From Collybiopsis luxurians FD-317 M1 (lineage: Eukaryota; Basidiomycota; Agaricomycetes; Agaricales; Omphalotaceae): 32,328 nt of DNA. The stretch is from the NCBI GenBank assembly GCA_000827265.1, contig KN834857.1, positions 125,966 through 158,293 on the forward strand. Reading direction: 5' to 3'. The position numbers were made by a program, and so were the translations under genes. Of this stretch, positions 30,820-32,328 are shown one piece after another. The stretch's first letter is position 1. Each line of letters begins with the position of its first letter. Below the pieces are notes generated by a model that did not search any database, was not told where the DNA came from, and saw nothing but the letters and a program-made list of their open reading frames with translations.

Positions 30820-31763
30820 ATGTCTTCACCCTCTCCTTTCAACTCTGCTTCATTCCTTGATCATCTCACTGATGCTGCTGAGAGTATCTTTCAAGTTGCA
30901 TCTGATCAGGATGTCCTTGTGAACCAAGCTCATTGTGAGTTTGGGCAACTACAGAGGGTTGTCGAAAATCAATCTAGTGAGATTCATAAGTTGTGAGAAC
31001 TCTTGAGTTGATCCTCTCAGGAATTTAATGATAAGATGCTCAAGGTGTCTGTATGTCCTTTTGCCTTGTCATAGGGTTTTCATGGCTCACTGATCCTTCC
31101 TAGTGAGATGCCCAGGAAGCCAGATATCTTCACAAAACTGCTGAAGTGACCATTAAGGAGCAGGATCAGATTATTAAGGAGTTGCAAGACTCTCTCATTG
31201 AGTCCCACAACCTCCAACTAGCTGCTGAAGCTTTGGCCCAGGGGCATGGAGTTGAATTATCTCAATTTCATGGCATTTATGAGGAGCTTTGTTGTCTCTT
31301 GAATATTGGAGATCTGCCCTTGGAACCAGTGACTACTAGCACTGTTGCCCCTATGGAAGTATGGGGTGGTCCTTCATCTGAATCCTTTCCTTCTGAGACA
31401 AAAAGTGACTCCACTCCCAATTCCCTATCCAATTTCATTTCTTCTCTCAATACCACTTCCCTTCCCAGTACTCTCATCGAGACTTGCAATACTTCTCCTG
31501 TAGTGATCTTTTTGTCTGGTCACCCTAATACCTACTTTGTTCACACTGGGGAGGATCCTTTGACCTATTCACTGGTTGAGAAAAATGAAGATGAATTGGC
31601 AGATCCCAGCCTTTGTATGGCTCTGGCTTTGCAGGATGTTAGGGAACAGATGGAGATCAAGTGTGCTGAGGATTTATATGCCCAAGAGCTGGAGGAAGTA
31701 TTTGGAATCCTGTTCAACATTCAAGCCAAACACAACAAACTAATCAAGTTGTCCTTTGACTAG
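30820..31763 (+). pseudogene. Coiled-coil protein gene, at least two TGA stops
   Basis: ATG 30820 starts MSSPSPFNSASFLDHLTDAA and continues into coiled coil (QLQRVVENQSSEIHKL) with TGA at 30994 and 31009. An intron of about 55-60 nt (about 31049-31105, GTATGT or GTGTCT donor, CCTAG acceptor) leads to AQEARYLHKTAEVTIKEQD, a second coiled coil (IIKELQDSLIESHNLQLA), a Ser/Thr-rich linker, and an acidic helical C-terminus ending TAG at 31761-31763. The phase at the last acceptor gives a third TGA unless splicing is shifted. No domain was recognised. It lies 300 bp after a gene of similar layout on the same strand, so the two may be a pair or one locus. Confidence 0.55.
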
Positions 31764-32328
31764 TCCTTCCATTCCAGCCTTCTGTACTTGTATTTCCCAA
31801 ACTGTGCTCACTGTATACTTTTATTTCCCTGAAATAGTGTTATGGTCTGTACTCAATCACTAGTTTTATGTTGAATTGTTTCACTAATCAGTGATATTGC
31901 TGTATGTAAACAATGACTAGCTGGTTAATGTATTATAGCAACAGGGGGTTTAAGGTGCAATGTAACAAGTGTTGGTCAATTTCGAGAGTATTGTTAAGTG
32001 TTGGAGAGTAAATTCAGCAGTGGGACACTTCAACGAAACTGTTATTTGAAGGTTCTCACTTAGAATAGAGTGTGGAAGTTTAGAAAATTGAATATTAGAT
32101 TAGCTACAGAGTACAGAGTTGTAAGTAAGTACTATAGTGTGTACCGACTAACAAACAAATAAAATACTCAAGCTGGGGAACTCGAGTTCGAGTTCCCTGC
32201 CTTTATAGTACTTGCCGCGCGTCATTTCGGCAGCTGATTAGTACAAATCATCAATACTATTATAAATCACAGTAATGCGTGTAGTTCTCGGCATCCCAGG
32301 ATGGTTACCAAATATATCCGAAGCTTCT
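31764..32328. other. 3' flank, no gene recognised
   Basis: AT-rich. A short G-run (about 31944-31948) precedes sequence that could begin an LTR (TGTAACAAGTG), but no partner is in the window. Confidence 0.35.

Overview
The window looks like nuclear DNA of a basidiomycete fungus, most likely an agaricomycete. The evidence is short spliceosomal introns (about 45-60 nt, with one GC-AG intron), a multi-exon EF-hand/ZZ zinc-finger protein and an F-box-like protein of types expanded in mushroom-forming fungi, and basidiomycete-type Ty3/gypsy remnants. No bacterial-style operon, rRNA or convincing tRNA was seen. Family assignments rest on recall of family sequences; nothing was searched.

Layout. 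0.7-1.4 kb: a decayed multi-exon gene of unknown family. 2.0-6.0 kb: minus-strand retroelement debris, with an unidentified broken ORF, an LTR-like block, an integrase tail and a frameshifted gag with a CCHC knuckle. 6.9-9.2 kb: a LINE-type endonuclease fragment, a minus-strand transposon-protein fragment, a 360-bp MITE with TIRs and a TA target duplication, and a second LTR-like block. 10.2-11.5 kb: an F-box-like pseudogene with four in-frame stops and intact introns, cut off by an interspersed repeat. 11.5-13.9 kb: repeats and one orphan ORF. 13.9-18.7 kb: the one gene that appears alive, a protein of about 1,360 residues in about 14 exons. 18.7-24.5 kb: a decayed copy of a repetitive basidiomycete transposon-type protein, split by a MITE-like element that itself carries a second copy of the same element. 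24.86-27.06 kb: a 2.2-kb foldback element with inverted arrays of a 68-bp palindromic repeat. 27.7-28.4 kb: a third LTR-like block with a purine tract. 28.6-31.8 kb: two tandem broken genes for cysteine-rich and coiled-coil proteins.

Apart from the EF-hand/ZZ gene and possibly a small ORF or two, this is a transposon graveyard. Two features stand out. Young-looking structured repeats (self-nested element, foldback with palindrome arrays, MITE) sit among old debris. The gene remnants keep long open frames and splice sites but are interrupted almost only by TGA and TAG codons, which suggests C-to-T decay such as methyl-cytosine deamination or a RIP/MIP-like process.
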